A stretch of DNA of 64,000 nucleotides from Balamuthia mandrillaris. Taxonomy: Eukaryota; Discosea; Longamoebia; Balamuthiidae. Shown in pieces: positions 32,384 to 42,623 of the stretch (positions within the stretch are counted from its first letter, which is position 1; each line of letters begins with the position of its first letter). Under the pieces are notes generated by a model. The model was not told where the DNA came from. It worked only from the letters and a program-made list of their open reading frames with translations, and made no database searches. Both the position numbers and the translations under genes were made by a program. The stretch spans positions 62,001 through 126,000 of the forward strand of contig JAVKOQ010000024.1 in the NCBI GenBank assembly GCA_031835245.1, read 5' to 3'.

Positions 32384-34964
32384 ACCTAAAGGTTTCCAAG
32401 AAAGTGCGCAGAGCGGGTAAAAGAGAAACGCCCTGGAAATTAAACGTGTTTAAATAAGCTTGTAGGACTGCCTTATTGAAGTCATGCTCTTTGCCAAGGT
32501 ATTGGCCTATAATTGTTTTGTCTAAGCCAGGTGTATTCCGTAAGAATGCGGCCACACTTGGAGCATCTAAAGGATCCGGTAACAGATGATATTCTGCGCA
32601 TAGAGTATGGTCAACAAAAAAAAATACTTCATAGGAAAGATGAATCACCTTGCAAAAACTTCAAGCCTTCTTTGTAGTCCTTATTCCAATGCTCTGCAGC
32701 AAGAGCTAGTAACCGTTTAAGCTGTTTTCTCTTCGATAGCTCTTCTGCAGAAGGATAGCCCTCCTTTGAAGCCCCAAGAAAAACGTTAACTTTACTGCAA
32801 AGAAGAGAGCAACACCTTCAATTAATAAAATATCTGACGGCTTACCGGAATAGGCGGAGGATTTTTGCATCGCTCAGAGATTGCCTGGATTGCCGCCAAC
32901 AGAACATCCAAAGAGAGTACGTGCAGTGTATATAAAGATCCACTAACGGGAAAAGCATTCTATTTGGTAACGTTGCCGAACGAAGAAGTATTAATAATAA
33001 AGAACAAACACAACCGCCAGGGAGAAATGGGGATATTTGCCAAACCTTGTAAAGAAATTTGCACAGAGACTCAAAGAGATTGGCGCAGTAAATGTCGCAG
33101 TCAAAGTTTAGGTAGAGCTCTACCAAGAAGGAAGGAGAGGAACAGAACTCAAGTAAGCTCTCAAGCGCAAGCTCCTGCTTCTCGTAAGAACTATATCTGC
33201 TGTCCATGACGGTGTTGAGCATGCACAGAAGAAACGCTTCCATTTGCAGCTTCAACGCTTCCTTGTAAGACTGATGGCTGAAGAGGTTGTACCATATGCG
33301 TAGAGTTAACGTGAATATGGAAAGTTCCTCGCTTAACAAATTCAAGCAAAGATTTTTGCAAAGGTCATTTCGGACTAGAGGAAGAAGATGAGCAGGGAAT
33401 GGAGGGCACTGAATCTCCAAGATTGTGTTGATGAGAGAAAGGCCCAACTGGCGAATAGATACTGTGTTGGAGGGTTTGGGTTGTATCAAAGAGCACAAGA
33501 ATCCAAAGAGCTTGTTGAGACAGGAAAGGCCGTAAGGTTTGTTGCCTACTGTGCCCGTACTGCTTGCGGTTTCTTCGTTCCTTTGAAATCGTATACCACG
33601 AGGGTTTATGAACTCCATCTCTCCTTTTGCTCTGCTGGCGGTTGTATTCGCGTCGTTGGTTCGAGTTTCCACCTCCCCACTTCCACTGTGCACACTTTCC
33701 TTCTCTTTTTCCATCCCTTCCTCTCGTGCTCCTCCCCCTGGCTCAACACTTCTCGGCAGATCTGGCGAAGGAGGAATAGAAGGCGGTTGGGCATAGCTAT
33801 TCGAGTCCGGGAATGCATCGTCATCATCGATAACGAGTGCTGTTGAGTTTTCTTTGGGAACACTATCCTCTTTGCAGTACTGGTTACAGTTTAGGAAAAC
33901 AGTTTGAATCATTTCGGATAATGTGTACTCTGCTTGTTTGCGCAACAGTTCTATAATATACGAGGAATTGACGTTATCAAACAAGGACAAACGAAAGACA
34001 GCAAACCCACAATACATTGGGGAGTGCTTAAGAAAACACAATGGGAGAGCAAACCACTAAGACGGTTCTGAACACTCAAACGGAAACACGTTTGAACCAT
34101 GCTGAACACAAGCTCGTCTGTAAGCAAGAATCCTGCAGGGCACCGTAGGCAAGAGAGCAACACCTATGGCAACAATTACAAAAACACAAACAATAGAAGG
34201 TTTAGTTGCTTCGAGACAATGTCTACGCGTTATAAACTGAGCTTATGTATGCACCTCTAAGATGGTAGCCAATACCACCTCGTCACTCTCCGTCTGCGTT
34301 GCTTCAAACCTACAGTTGCTAACAATCTCAGTGATAGTAGCAACGGCTTTGGCTGCATTTGGAGTTTTCTCATCTGAGGTCCACCGTTTGATTTATAGTC
34401 ACATGAGAAGAGCAAGGTGGGGCACAAAAAATGTTGGCGGACGTACGTATGAAGCCATAGTTCAGAAACTTGTTGATGGAGGAGAGGGCCACGCCAGTGA
34501 TCGGCCCGCTGGTTTCCTCGGAGCGAATGACGCCCAGGAAGGGTTTCAGGTAGGTCAGCGGGTCCATCTCAGTGAGATCTATGCAGGTTGGCAAAAAAAT
34601 CCCAGCAGATGAGTTGGTTGGTGGCAAGGAGCAGCTTTGACATGGCAGGAGGAAACTAAACAAACCTTCCACCTGAGATAAAGTATTGCGCAGAGCCTTG
34701 AACCCTTGCAGCAGGGGTCCTTCTGAATAAGACATCTGTTTTGTTTTTTTTTTTGACTCGTTTAAATGAGAGAGAGAGAGAGAGAGAGAGCAGGGAAAGA
34801 GGAAGAGGGAGAGAGAGTGAGAGAGGGAATCAAACCAGTCTGGATGCAGAGGATGCCCAACGAGAGTTGAGGCGCATGCGCGCCACCACATTCTGTATCT
34901 CGCCAATGACCACGTGAAGGGCCTTGGGGGGTGGCGTGGAGGGTGTCGCAACCAGCACTTGCAT
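28909..34964 (-). CDS. GBF1: GBF1/GNOM-type Sec7 Arf guanine-nucleotide exchange factor
   Basis: Large minus-strand gene with more than 15 exons; proposed ATG 34964 (MQVLVATPSTPPP), stop TAA 28909-28911. The N-terminal DCB region follows GBF1 order: ALHVVIGEIQNVVARMRLNS, then PLTYLKPFLGVIRSEETSGP, ITGVALSSINKFLNYGFI and FSMVQTCFRLSVQNRLSGLL. The HUS region is present (about 33-33.6 kb). The Sec7 domain (about 32.8-31.9 kb) has DPLDAPSVAAFLRNTPGLDK, AYLNTFNFQGVSLLPALR, FLETFR with LHGETGQITRIL (catalytic Glu in the GE dipeptide) and LLTFSVVLLNSDLHNASV. The C-terminal part is the HDS region, ending in a Gln/Pro/Glu-rich tail. GBF1-type GEFs activate Arf1 at the cis-Golgi for COPI recruitment; FLETF and LLNSDLHN favour GBF1/GNOM over BIG. 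Introns carry (CT)n tracts, notably 32310-32380 inside the Sec7 exons. Confidence 0.92.
29405..29440. repeat. (GA)n microsatellite, ArfGEF intron
   Basis: About 18 GA units on plus, that is (CT)n on the sense strand, next to the last coding exon of the ArfGEF gene. Confidence 0.88.
32310..32380. repeat. Long (GA)n microsatellite in Sec7-domain intron
   Basis: About 35 GA units interrupted once by AA near 32341, (CT)n on the sense strand. It fills nearly the whole intron between the exon ending FLETFR and the exon starting LHGETG. Confidence 0.92.
34767..34830. repeat. (GA)-rich tract, ArfGEF intron 1
   Basis: GA repeats interrupted by CAGGGAAAGAGG, between the first coding exon and the exon beginning MSYSEGPLLQG. 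Confidence 0.8.
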
Positions 34965-35276
34965 TCTTGGTCGCTGCTTACTCGCTCCTCCCCCTTCGTT
35001 GCCAACGAAGACAAGAACGATATGGAAGAAGGAAAACCGCAGCTGGTCTCGTGAGGCCTCTTCTCTCTTCTCTCCTCCCTGCTGCTCTCCCCCACCCCCT
35101 TATTTTTTGATTCCAGAGAGCTGGGAAATGCCCCCTCATGCGGGGCATTGTGTCGTCATGGAATACGCTACTGTGTCGACGTGAACAATGCAACCCAAGC
35201 ATACCACTGGTCCAAACAGGGAGAATCGCATGGAATTCAAACACAAGGATTCTATTCCCTTCCTTCCTTTGGCGGA
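34965..35276. other. Spacer between LIM gene 3' end and ArfGEF start
   Basis: About 310 bp in a tandem minus-strand arrangement; it must hold the LIM gene's 3' untranslated region and the ArfGEF promoter. No further feature was recognised. Confidence 0.5.
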
Positions 35277-38200
35277 TCAAGTGAAACTGTCGTCAGACTC
35301 ATCCACCAAGACGCTATCAATGTGATCTTCGCAGTAGGCCTTGCCAGCATGCTCATAAAAGTCGAGATTAACGAGGTTGCAGGAACAGCTGGCGCATCGA
35401 AAGTGGTGCATATGCCAGCGCTGCCCCACAGCCTCAACGTGTGCACCACGAATGTGTTCTCTACAATAGCCGCACACAGCTACTGCCTCCTCTTCTTCTT
35501 CCTCCTCCTCCTCTACCACAATTATGTCTGCATAGTCTTCCTCGCAATAGGCTCTGCCCTCCACCTCGTAGTACTTGCAGCCCAATATTTGGCCACATTT
35601 GGCGCAGCAGAGGTGGTGCTTGTGCCAGCACTTGCCCAAGGCCTCCACGTAGATACCCGTGATGACCGTTCCGCAGAGGCCGCAAACGACCGGAGCTCGA
35701 CCGGGCGACGAAACGCACACCCTCTTCTGATCTTCTATTTCACAATAGCTGGAGGGGGAAGAGGCCTCGCTGTGTGATGCATCTTCTTCTGGAAGAGTAG
35801 CAAGATGAGGCAGCGGCAGGGACAGCTGTGGAAGTGTGTTGGCGAGTCGTTGCGCGCTTCTGCTCTTTGCCTCGTGCCGCTCCGAGTTTTCCTCGGAGAG
35901 CAGTTTCTGTTGGCGCCGCACAGCTTTTTTGACACGAGCAAAGAGCTCCAGCACAGGTGTTGTGAGCATCTGTTTTGCTTTTAGTTGTTGTTGTGGGGTC
36001 CATGTTGTGGGGTTAATGGAAGAAACGGAAGGTGACGGTGAGGCGAATTGTACAGATGAAGAGGAGGAAGGAAGTAATGCAGGGCTGGAGGACGAGGAGA
36101 AACTAGAGGTGATGACAATGGCGATGGAAGCGAGTGTTTTGACTTGTGAGCGTATGATAAGACATTCTGCCTCTAAGGTGCGAAGATGGTTGAGAATGGT
36201 TTTGATATTTTGGATGAGTAGGCTGAGAGAGGTGGAGAAGCCGTGTAGAAATGAGGAGAAAGAGTACGATTGTTCAGAGGGAGAAGCAAAGGAGGAGGAG
36301 CTGCAGTAAGTGACTTCCGAGTCGAAACTTGCCAACATTTTTCTCCCAGCTGCAGCCAGGCCTCGAAGGGCCTCTGGCAAGGATGGGATTGTTGCTCCTA
36401 CCGCAAAAGGGTCATCTAGTTGCTCAAGCGCTTTGTTGATGAAGTGATTGGATGTCTTTCTTCTTACTGACGAAGCGCTGCTGGCTCTTCTGCGTTGAGC
36501 AGTTTGTGACAAGCCAGAAGCAGGGGAGGAGGGAGAGGCGGACCCAACGTCTTTTGTCTCCTCCTTTAAGGCGGTAACAAAGTAGGCAATTGCCACGTTG
36601 CACTCCTGTACAAGGGTTTGGTACTCCTTTGCCTTTGGCTCGCCAAATCCTACGCCCTGCGAAAGGATCTCCTCCTGCTTGGCGATGACATTGGAAGCAG
36701 CTCTCACTACTGCTTCCAGGTTATTCATCAGCCGCTCCTCGAGAGTAATACCGGAGGAGCGAGGAGCAGGGATGCTGGAGACCACAGCTCTTGTTGCCCT
36801 CACCAGGGATTTGAGGCATCGAACCAGCTTGTCGCTGTCCAAGGTCTTTGCGTCGGATTCTTTCAAGAGATTCATGAAGGTGGCCAACGTCTTTGGCGAT
36901 TCATGGAGAGCGTCAGGGTCTAAGTCACCATCAAAGGGTTGGCGCATCTCTTCAAAGACGCTTTGAACTTGGGGATGGCTCACGGAGGCAACATATTCCA
37001 AACGCTTGGCTAGTGCTCTTGTGGTGGAAGATGGACTTACCGGCGGAGAGGGCATGGGCGACTCAATTGGAAGATGTTCTCGGAGGAGTAAAACAAGCCC
37101 TTTCGTGGCATCCACAAGGTTTTTTGCCGCGGTCCGTCGGTAGGTGTCAAAACCATGCGCCTCTTGGTCCGGCTGACCTCTGTTGGTATGCGGCGCGTCT
37201 TGTGACATCGATATAAAGTCCAGTCCAGCGTTTACCAATGTAAGCAAAGCCATGCGAGCTCTAAAGCGGGTGTAGGCAGGAAAGAGTTCGTTACACACAG
37301 AGTTGGCCGACGCCACCGCAGAGTACAACGCTTCATTAGCAAGAGAGAGATCCATTCCTGTCTTCAAGCAGGCTATGAGGGTCTTCACCGCAGTGGAGAA
37401 CTGCCGTCCAACTCCCTCCGGTCCATCTGCTTCAAAGGCTCTGTGCCCTTTCCAAAAAGGTGATGCATTCTCCAAGAGAGTCTCTATCAATACGGAACAT
37501 TTGTCGAGAAGCTCGCCCTGCACGGACTGGACAAGTAGAATGTCTTCGTTGAAGCATGGCTCCTCTGGAGACCTACTCTTCAACGATCGAAGGCATGACG
37601 TGTAGCGGATGGTCCCCTGCCCCAAAGATTTGGCTTGAGTGAGGATGGAGGTCGTAGAGGAGTCCTCCTTGTTGGAGCAGAGAGCAATGTCCTTAGCCTC
37701 GATGATGGCAGAGCGGATGAGGCACCCTAGTTGATGTAAGTCCATGTTGGCTAGTCGGCCAGGCTCCTTCAACTCGTTGGAGGGAAGGTACTTGGCTGAT
37801 ACTTCACTGAGCAGCCGCGCCAGCTCTTTATAATTGGTTCGAATCCTTGCTTCTGCTTTTCGCTCGTTAGCTGTGTCGTTTGAGTGAAGAGTTGTTCGTT
37901 CTACTGAGCCATGCCGCGCTGCATATATCTCGTTATCCTCTGAGGATCGTCGGGTCATGACTCGAGGTGGAAACAACGTTGACCCTCTTCTTTCGGTGGT
38001 GGCTGAGCTGCCTGAGATACTGAGACGTTTTGCTTGCATGGTCGGCGCAGTGCTTGCTGTGCTGTCACCGTTTACCTTCTCCTTTGGAAGCATTTCTTGG
38101 TTCATCAAGCGAAGTCGTATCTCCATCAAGCTCTGTTTACCGGAGTTGGGACGCGTCACCTCAGGAGTGGAATTAGTACTTGCCGATTTTCGACTTGCAG

Positions 38201-38678
38201 ACATATCTTCTTGGCCAGGTCCCCGTTTGCTGTTTCGCAAACGAAGCAAACTCTCCTCTCTTTTGTTGGGTGGAGGAGAAGATGCCGCGACTTTAGTTTC
38301 TTGGCGGTCCGTGAGTGATTCAGCAGAGTCGAGGGTAGCCAGAAGGGCGTCTAACTGGTTCATGCCTATCGATTTGCTTTGCCGCTTGAGCACGACTGAG
38401 CGTACGACCGGCCTTGCATTCTCTGGAGAGCCCATCTCGAGCGCAGAATTAGCTGTTACCAACAAAAAAGAAAGTTGAAAGGAGTGGGTAAGTATTAATA
38501 CTACATTTGAAAGGCGGTTGTGGAAGTTTTCACCTTGAAGGACACAAGATTTGGACCTGTTATGTCTTTTTTGAGTTTTGTACACATTTTTCTTGATTCG
38601 AAGCGTGTTTAGCACGTCATCAAGCACTTCAACCACATCCCCTTCCTCCAAAGAAGAGAGCTGATCTCGTTCCTCCAT
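35277..38678 (-). CDS. Protein with long helical region and two C-terminal LIM domains
   Basis: Two exons, 38678-38534 and 38452-35277, sum to 3321 nt (1106 residues). Start is the ATG at 38678 (MEERDQLSSLEE). The short first exon has VVEVLDDVLNTL and a basic KTQKRHNRSK. The middle 900 residues are Ser-rich then largely helical (for example VQGELLDKCSVLIETLLENA, VVRAASNVIAKQEEIL) with no family I recognise. The C-terminus has two canonical LIM zinc-binding domains separated by an acidic (Glu)9 linker: CGLC...WHKHHLCCAKC...YCEEDY and CGYC...WHMHHFRCASC...YCEDHI, all eight ligands present in each. Two-LIM proteins commonly act at actin or adhesion structures; that role is inference. The 81-bp intron is a multiple of three without stops, so its retention would add 27 residues. 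Confidence 0.82.
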   Translation of the reverse strand: MEERDQLSSLEEGDVVEVLDDVLNTLRIKKNVYKTQKRHNRSKSCVLQGENFHNRLSNVVLILTHSFQLSFLLVTANSALEMGSPENARPVVRSVVLKRQSKSIGMNQLDALLATLDSAESLTDRQETKVAASSPPPNKREESLLRLRNSKRGPGQEDMSASRKSASTNSTPEVTRPNSGKQSLMEIRLRLMNQEMLPKEKVNGDSTASTAPTMQAKRLSISGSSATTERRGSTLFPPRVMTRRSSEDNEIYAARHGSVERTTLHSNDTANERKAEARIRTNYKELARLLSEVSAKYLPSNELKEPGRLANMDLHQLGCLIRSAIIEAKDIALCSNKEDSSTTSILTQAKSLGQGTIRYTSCLRSLKSRSPEEPCFNEDILLVQSVQGELLDKCSVLIETLLENASPFWKGHRAFEADGPEGVGRQFSTAVKTLIACLKTGMDLSLANEALYSAVASANSVCNELFPAYTRFRARMALLTLVNAGLDFISMSQDAPHTNRGQPDQEAHGFDTYRRTAAKNLVDATKGLVLLLREHLPIESPMPSPPVSPSSTTRALAKRLEYVASVSHPQVQSVFEEMRQPFDGDLDPDALHESPKTLATFMNLLKESDAKTLDSDKLVRCLKSLVRATRAVVSSIPAPRSSGITLEERLMNNLEAVVRAASNVIAKQEEILSQGVGFGEPKAKEYQTLVQECNVAIAYFVTALKEETKDVGSASPSSPASGLSQTAQRRRASSASSVRRKTSNHFINKALEQLDDPFAVGATIPSLPEALRGLAAAGRKMLASFDSEVTYCSSSSFASPSEQSYSFSSFLHGFSTSLSLLIQNIKTILNHLRTLEAECLIIRSQVKTLASIAIVITSSFSSSSSPALLPSSSSSVQFASPSPSVSSINPTTWTPQQQLKAKQMLTTPVLELFARVKKAVRRQQKLLSEENSERHEAKSRSAQRLANTLPQLSLPLPHLATLPEEDASHSEASSPSSYCEIEDQKRVCVSSPGRAPVVCGLCGTVITGIYVEALGKCWHKHHLCCAKCGQILGCKYYEVEGRAYCEEDYADIIVVEEEEEEEEEAVAVCGYCREHIRGAHVEAVGQRWHMHHFRCASCSCNLVNLDFYEHAGKAYCEDHIDSVLVDESDDSFT

Positions 38679-38867
38679 TGCCAGGACTTGTGTTGTTAGC
38701 CACACAAGTTAATCCTTCCGTGCTCTTGTAAATAAATAAGTGGTTACAACAGTCAGAGGTTGTTTCTCTTCGTTAAAACTCAGAAGAAGAACTCACCGTT
38801 ATCCAAAAAAAGTAAGAAGTCGCAGGTGCAAATAAGGTCAACTTTGGCTTTTATGAGCCTCAACTGC

Positions 38868-40554
38868 TCACCACGCAAAGGACGCCCACACACCTGCCGC
38901 GATCGCGCCAAGTGGAACAGAGTCCCATACTTTTTGTGGTTGTGTTACGATAGAGTCCTCCGGGGGACTTTCTGTGGTAAGACGCGCCTCGATGCCGCAT
39001 TGGCCATACTTATTCCATCCCCAACAATATACATCGCCATTATCTGATGAGACAATGGATGATAACAGGACATTAGCACACTATGTTGATGTCAAATCGT
39101 GGACGGGCACTCAACCTGATTGGGCCATAGTATGGCGATGTCCGCAGCGAATTGCTCCCACCTTCAGTGTCTCTTGGTGTCGAATGGTAACTCTACTTGG
39201 TTTGCAGCTTCCTTGTGTGTCTCCAGTTCCAAGCTTATAGCAGCCCGATAAGAAGAAGCAGACGATAGGATAACGGAAGAAAAAGGTGAAGTCTACCTGA
39301 CCAAAAGAATTGTAACCCCACGTCCAAAGGCTGCCATCCTTGAGGATCGCCGCAGAGTGCCACACGCCACAAGAACACTCCAAGACGGAAGGCTCCAATA
39401 ACGATTCGTCTTCGGATTGCTCGGTAACTACGAAGTCCTCCGCCTCACTGTCCTCAGTACTCTCATTATCTAAATCACTAAAGCGGATTTGGACAGGATA
39501 ATGCTCGTTACAAAAGTCTCCTTGGCCGAGCTACAGTACCAGAAAAACAAGTACGAAAGTGAGCATGTTTTCGCCGAAGAGGAAACAAGAATAAGACTAA
39601 CCTGCCCATACATTCCCCAACCAAAGCTGAAAAGTCTGCCCTTTGCATCGATAAGCATGGAATGGCTCCAACCACAGCTCACTTGGACAGCTCGCATGTC
39701 TGGAGGAAGGATTAGCTGCTTTGGGAACACATGCACAAAGCCATGGGCGCTCTCTGCTAGTTCCTCTTCTGCGGCACCGACGCTGTTTGGGCTTGACTTT
39801 CTTCGTTGCTGTTCGCGCTCAAGCTCCAGCTCTATTTGCTCACGTCCGGAAAGTGCTGGCAAGTCTTCCAGCAACCCCAATTGTCCATACTGGTTACTTC
39901 CCCAACCCCATACTTGCCCTTCCTCTATTCAAATAAAAGAAGAAAGTGTGAGGAGTTGAAAGAAGCAAGAAGATGAAATAGAACATATTGTCTTACCGCT
40001 GATGGCAAGAGAATGCCGCTCTCCAGCAGCTATATCGCACACTCTGGTTGTCTGCAAGGTAGATATCGGCCGAAGAGAGGGTTGTATGCTGTCCCGACTT
40101 CCATGGCCGCATTGCCCATAGCTGTTCCACCCAAAACTGTACACCACCCCCGTGTTCCCTACCAACTGCCATCAGTCTTTACAAGAGAGGGCGGAGAGAG
40201 CAGAGCAGAGAGCAGAGAGAACAGAAGGCTGAGAGCAGACTAACGATCTAAAGCGAGCACGTGGGACCAAGAGGTAGAAATTTTGCTGATGTGATGTACA
40301 CTAGGGAACACTCTTGGCTTACACCAAAAAGCAGAAGCATGCCACAGAGGAACCACCTGCCCGTCTTTTTGCACAGTCAAAAAATACACTGGTTGAGCGC
40401 AAGCCGGAGAGGAAGGTATACCAGTCAATATCACAAATCCAAAGCTCCAACCAACAGCCACTGACGACACGTGAGCGCCGCCTTGTCCACCACTAACCAG
40501 CCTGTGAAAGCCCTTCCTGTGGCCGCGCACCACCGATGCTTCTTGCGCCTCCAT
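38868..40554 (-). CDS. RCC1-repeat (beta-propeller) protein
   Basis: About five exons, ATG 40554 (MEAQEASVVRGHRKGF), stop TGA 38868-38870. RCC1-type blades recur: VYSFGWNSYGQCGHG, AAGERHSLAISG, VWGWGSNQYGQLG, CGWSHSMLIDAKGRLFSFGW, CGVWHSAAILKDGSLWTWGY, CGHRHTMAQSG and DVYCWGWNKYGQCG, i.e. the (L/V)..WG.N..GQ(L/C)G and (C/A)G..H(S/T) signatures. Length is about 430 residues, right for a seven-blade propeller with little else, as in stand-alone RCC1-like proteins. The 39470-39880 exon carries an acidic/basic insert (LELEREQQRRKSS) between blades. Candidate roles (Ran GEF, chromatin or ubiquitin-pathway adaptor) cannot be separated; residues specific to Ran GEFs were not checked. It is divergent from the alpha-galactosidase gene (264-bp spacer). 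Confidence 0.85.
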
Positions 40555-40818
40555 GCTCGCCTCCTTCCTTGCTCCTCCTCCGTTACTGCAGCTACAGTTG
40601 GTTTTCTCGGCCACCTCCAGTAGTTGAGTTCATGACGACATGGTAAATGATTAATTAATTTAATGACGACACCTTTTCATAGATGTTCACCCAAGACGAC
40701 ATGATGAAATGGTAACCGCGGGAAGACAACAACCCAAACATGCTTGCAAGCACACGAGGCAAAGAGAGAGAAACCGAGCGGGCGGTACCGCAGGTAGTCC
40801 GTGCCTGAGTAAGGAGGA

Positions 40819-42401
40819 ATGAAGTGGAGGTCGTTGGTGGGGGTGTTTGTGGTGTTGGCGGTGCTGCGTGGTTGTAGCGGGTTGAACAACGGGGTGGCCC
40901 GCACGCCTCCTATGGGTTGGCTCTCTTGGGAACGTTACGGTGCGTGCTTGCTTGCCTTGACTTGATGCGACTGTTTTTTTTTAAACAACCGGCAAGCAAC
41001 GTCGTATTTCTTCTTACTCGACTAATATTGTCTTCCTGGCGAGCAGCTTGCATAACGGACTGCGATACCTACCCGGACCAGTGCATCAGCGCAAATCTGT
41101 ACCAACGCATGGCCGACGCGTTGGTGAGCCAGGGCTACGCCAAGGTGGGTTATCAGTATGTCAACATAGATGACTGCTGGCCTGCCCTAGAGAGGGACAG
41201 CCAAGGCAACCTCCAAGCCGATCCCATTCGTTTTCCAGGAGGCATAAAGGCTGTCGCTGACTACGTCCATGCCAAGGGCCTGAAGCTTGGCCTTTATCTT
41301 GACATTGGTCTTCTTTCTCTCTCGTCTTCTTTCTGTCTTGTTGTTTTGTCTTTCTTTTTCGTGTTTTGTGTATATTATTCTCTGCTGTCCCCCAAAGACT
41401 AACATTGAAAAGAACGCTTATGAAACTGCAAACGCGGTGCAGGCAGCAAGACATGTGCTGGCTATCCAGGCTTTGACGTACCAACCAGCACCAGCTACGA
41501 GCAGGACGTGGCCTCCCACCAACAGTATCTGAAGGACGTGCAACTCATGGCATCATGGGGAATAGACTCCCTTAAGGTGGACGGATGCTACGCGGAGGCT
41601 GCCACCATGAACATCACCTACCCAAAGCTGAGCATGGCCCTCAACGCAACGGGTCGTCCCATTTTGTACTCGTGCAGCTGGCCTGACTATGTGCGTATTT
41701 CCCTGGGAGACCAGGCCGTTCAGTTCGACCTGCTGGTGCGTTACTGCAACATGTGGCGCAACTTTGATGACATCCAGGACTCCTTCGACTCCATCACCAC
41801 CATTGCTCAGTACTGGCGCACCGCTAACTCCTCCGTAGACAGCATGAACCCTTTCGCCGTGCAGCAAAACCCTCTGTACAAGTCCTTCCTTCTGGCAGCT
41901 GGACCCGGATCTTGGAATGACCCGGACATGATCTTGGTCGGCGGGACTGGCCTCTCCCTCGCTCAGAGCCGCATCCAGCTGTCCTTATGGAGCATCCTTG
42001 CCGCTCCGTTGCTCATGAGCAATGACCTCTACGCCATGGAACCGGGCACCGTCAGCTTGTTGCAAAACAAGGAGATGATCGCCATTAATCAAGACCCGAT
42101 GGGAGCGCAAGGCTTTTGTGTCAGCCAATGCGGGGCGGGTTCCCAGCAACAGGTATGGGCACGCAAGCTTGCCAACGGTGATGTGGCTGTGGCCTTTGTC
42201 AACTTCAGCTCATTCGGACCGGCCGTGAACATAGCCGTTGCTGCCAACAGCATCTTCTTGGCCAGCGGCCAAACCTTCATCGCGCGCGATGTCTTTGCCG
42301 GTCGTAACCTTGGCCAGTTCAAAGGCTCCATAACGGTGCAGCTCACCACCTCCAATGCTATATTGCTGCGCCTGCATCCGGTTTCTTCTTCCTTCCCATG
42401 A
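40819..42401 (+). CDS. GLA: Alpha-galactosidase / alpha-N-acetylgalactosaminidase, GH27
   Basis: Three exons (40819-40939, 41047-41307, 41443-42401) total 1341 nt, an intact frame of 446 residues, the normal GH27 length. A signal peptide is evident (MKWRSLVGVFVVLAVLRGCS), then the mature start NNGVARTPPMGWLSWERY typical of lysosomal GLA/NAGA. Catalytic residues are visible: nucleophile Asp in SLKVDGCY and acid/base Asp in RYCNMWRNFDDI. Other landmarks are YVNIDDCWPALERDSQGNLQ, YVHAKGLKLGLYLDIG, KTCAGYPG, GPGSWNDPDMILVG, APLLMSNDL and AINQDPMGAQG. It hydrolyses terminal alpha-galactose (or alpha-GalNAc) from glycolipids, glycoproteins or food polysaccharides in the lysosome or outside the cell. 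GLA versus NAGA specificity was not resolved. Confidence 0.95.
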
Positions 42402-42623
42402 TGATGCTAGTGCTGCTGCTGCTGCTGGTGATGATGATTGCGGGCCACGAACAAGCCTTCAAATGAAGTGGTGCCGAATTTATCCTTATCAGAACATTTT
42501 TCTCTAAATTTGGTTATAAATACCTAACATTCCAACCATTCTCCACAAAAAAAAGACCCAAAAAATATTTGAACACGAAACAACAGAAGAAGAAGAGGAA
42601 GAAGAGGAGAAAGGAGGGAAGTA
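42402..42623. promoter_or_regulatory. Spacer and promoter of dihydroxyacetone kinase
   Basis: A 222-bp spacer between tandem plus-strand genes. A TGCTGC repeat follows the alpha-galactosidase stop; a GAAGAAGAAGAGG purine run lies directly upstream of the kinase ATG. Confidence 0.4.

Noticed and set aside
33640..33700. T-loop-like GGTTCGAG sequence suggesting a tRNA
   Set aside because: It lies inside an ArfGEF coding exon and has no cloverleaf around it.
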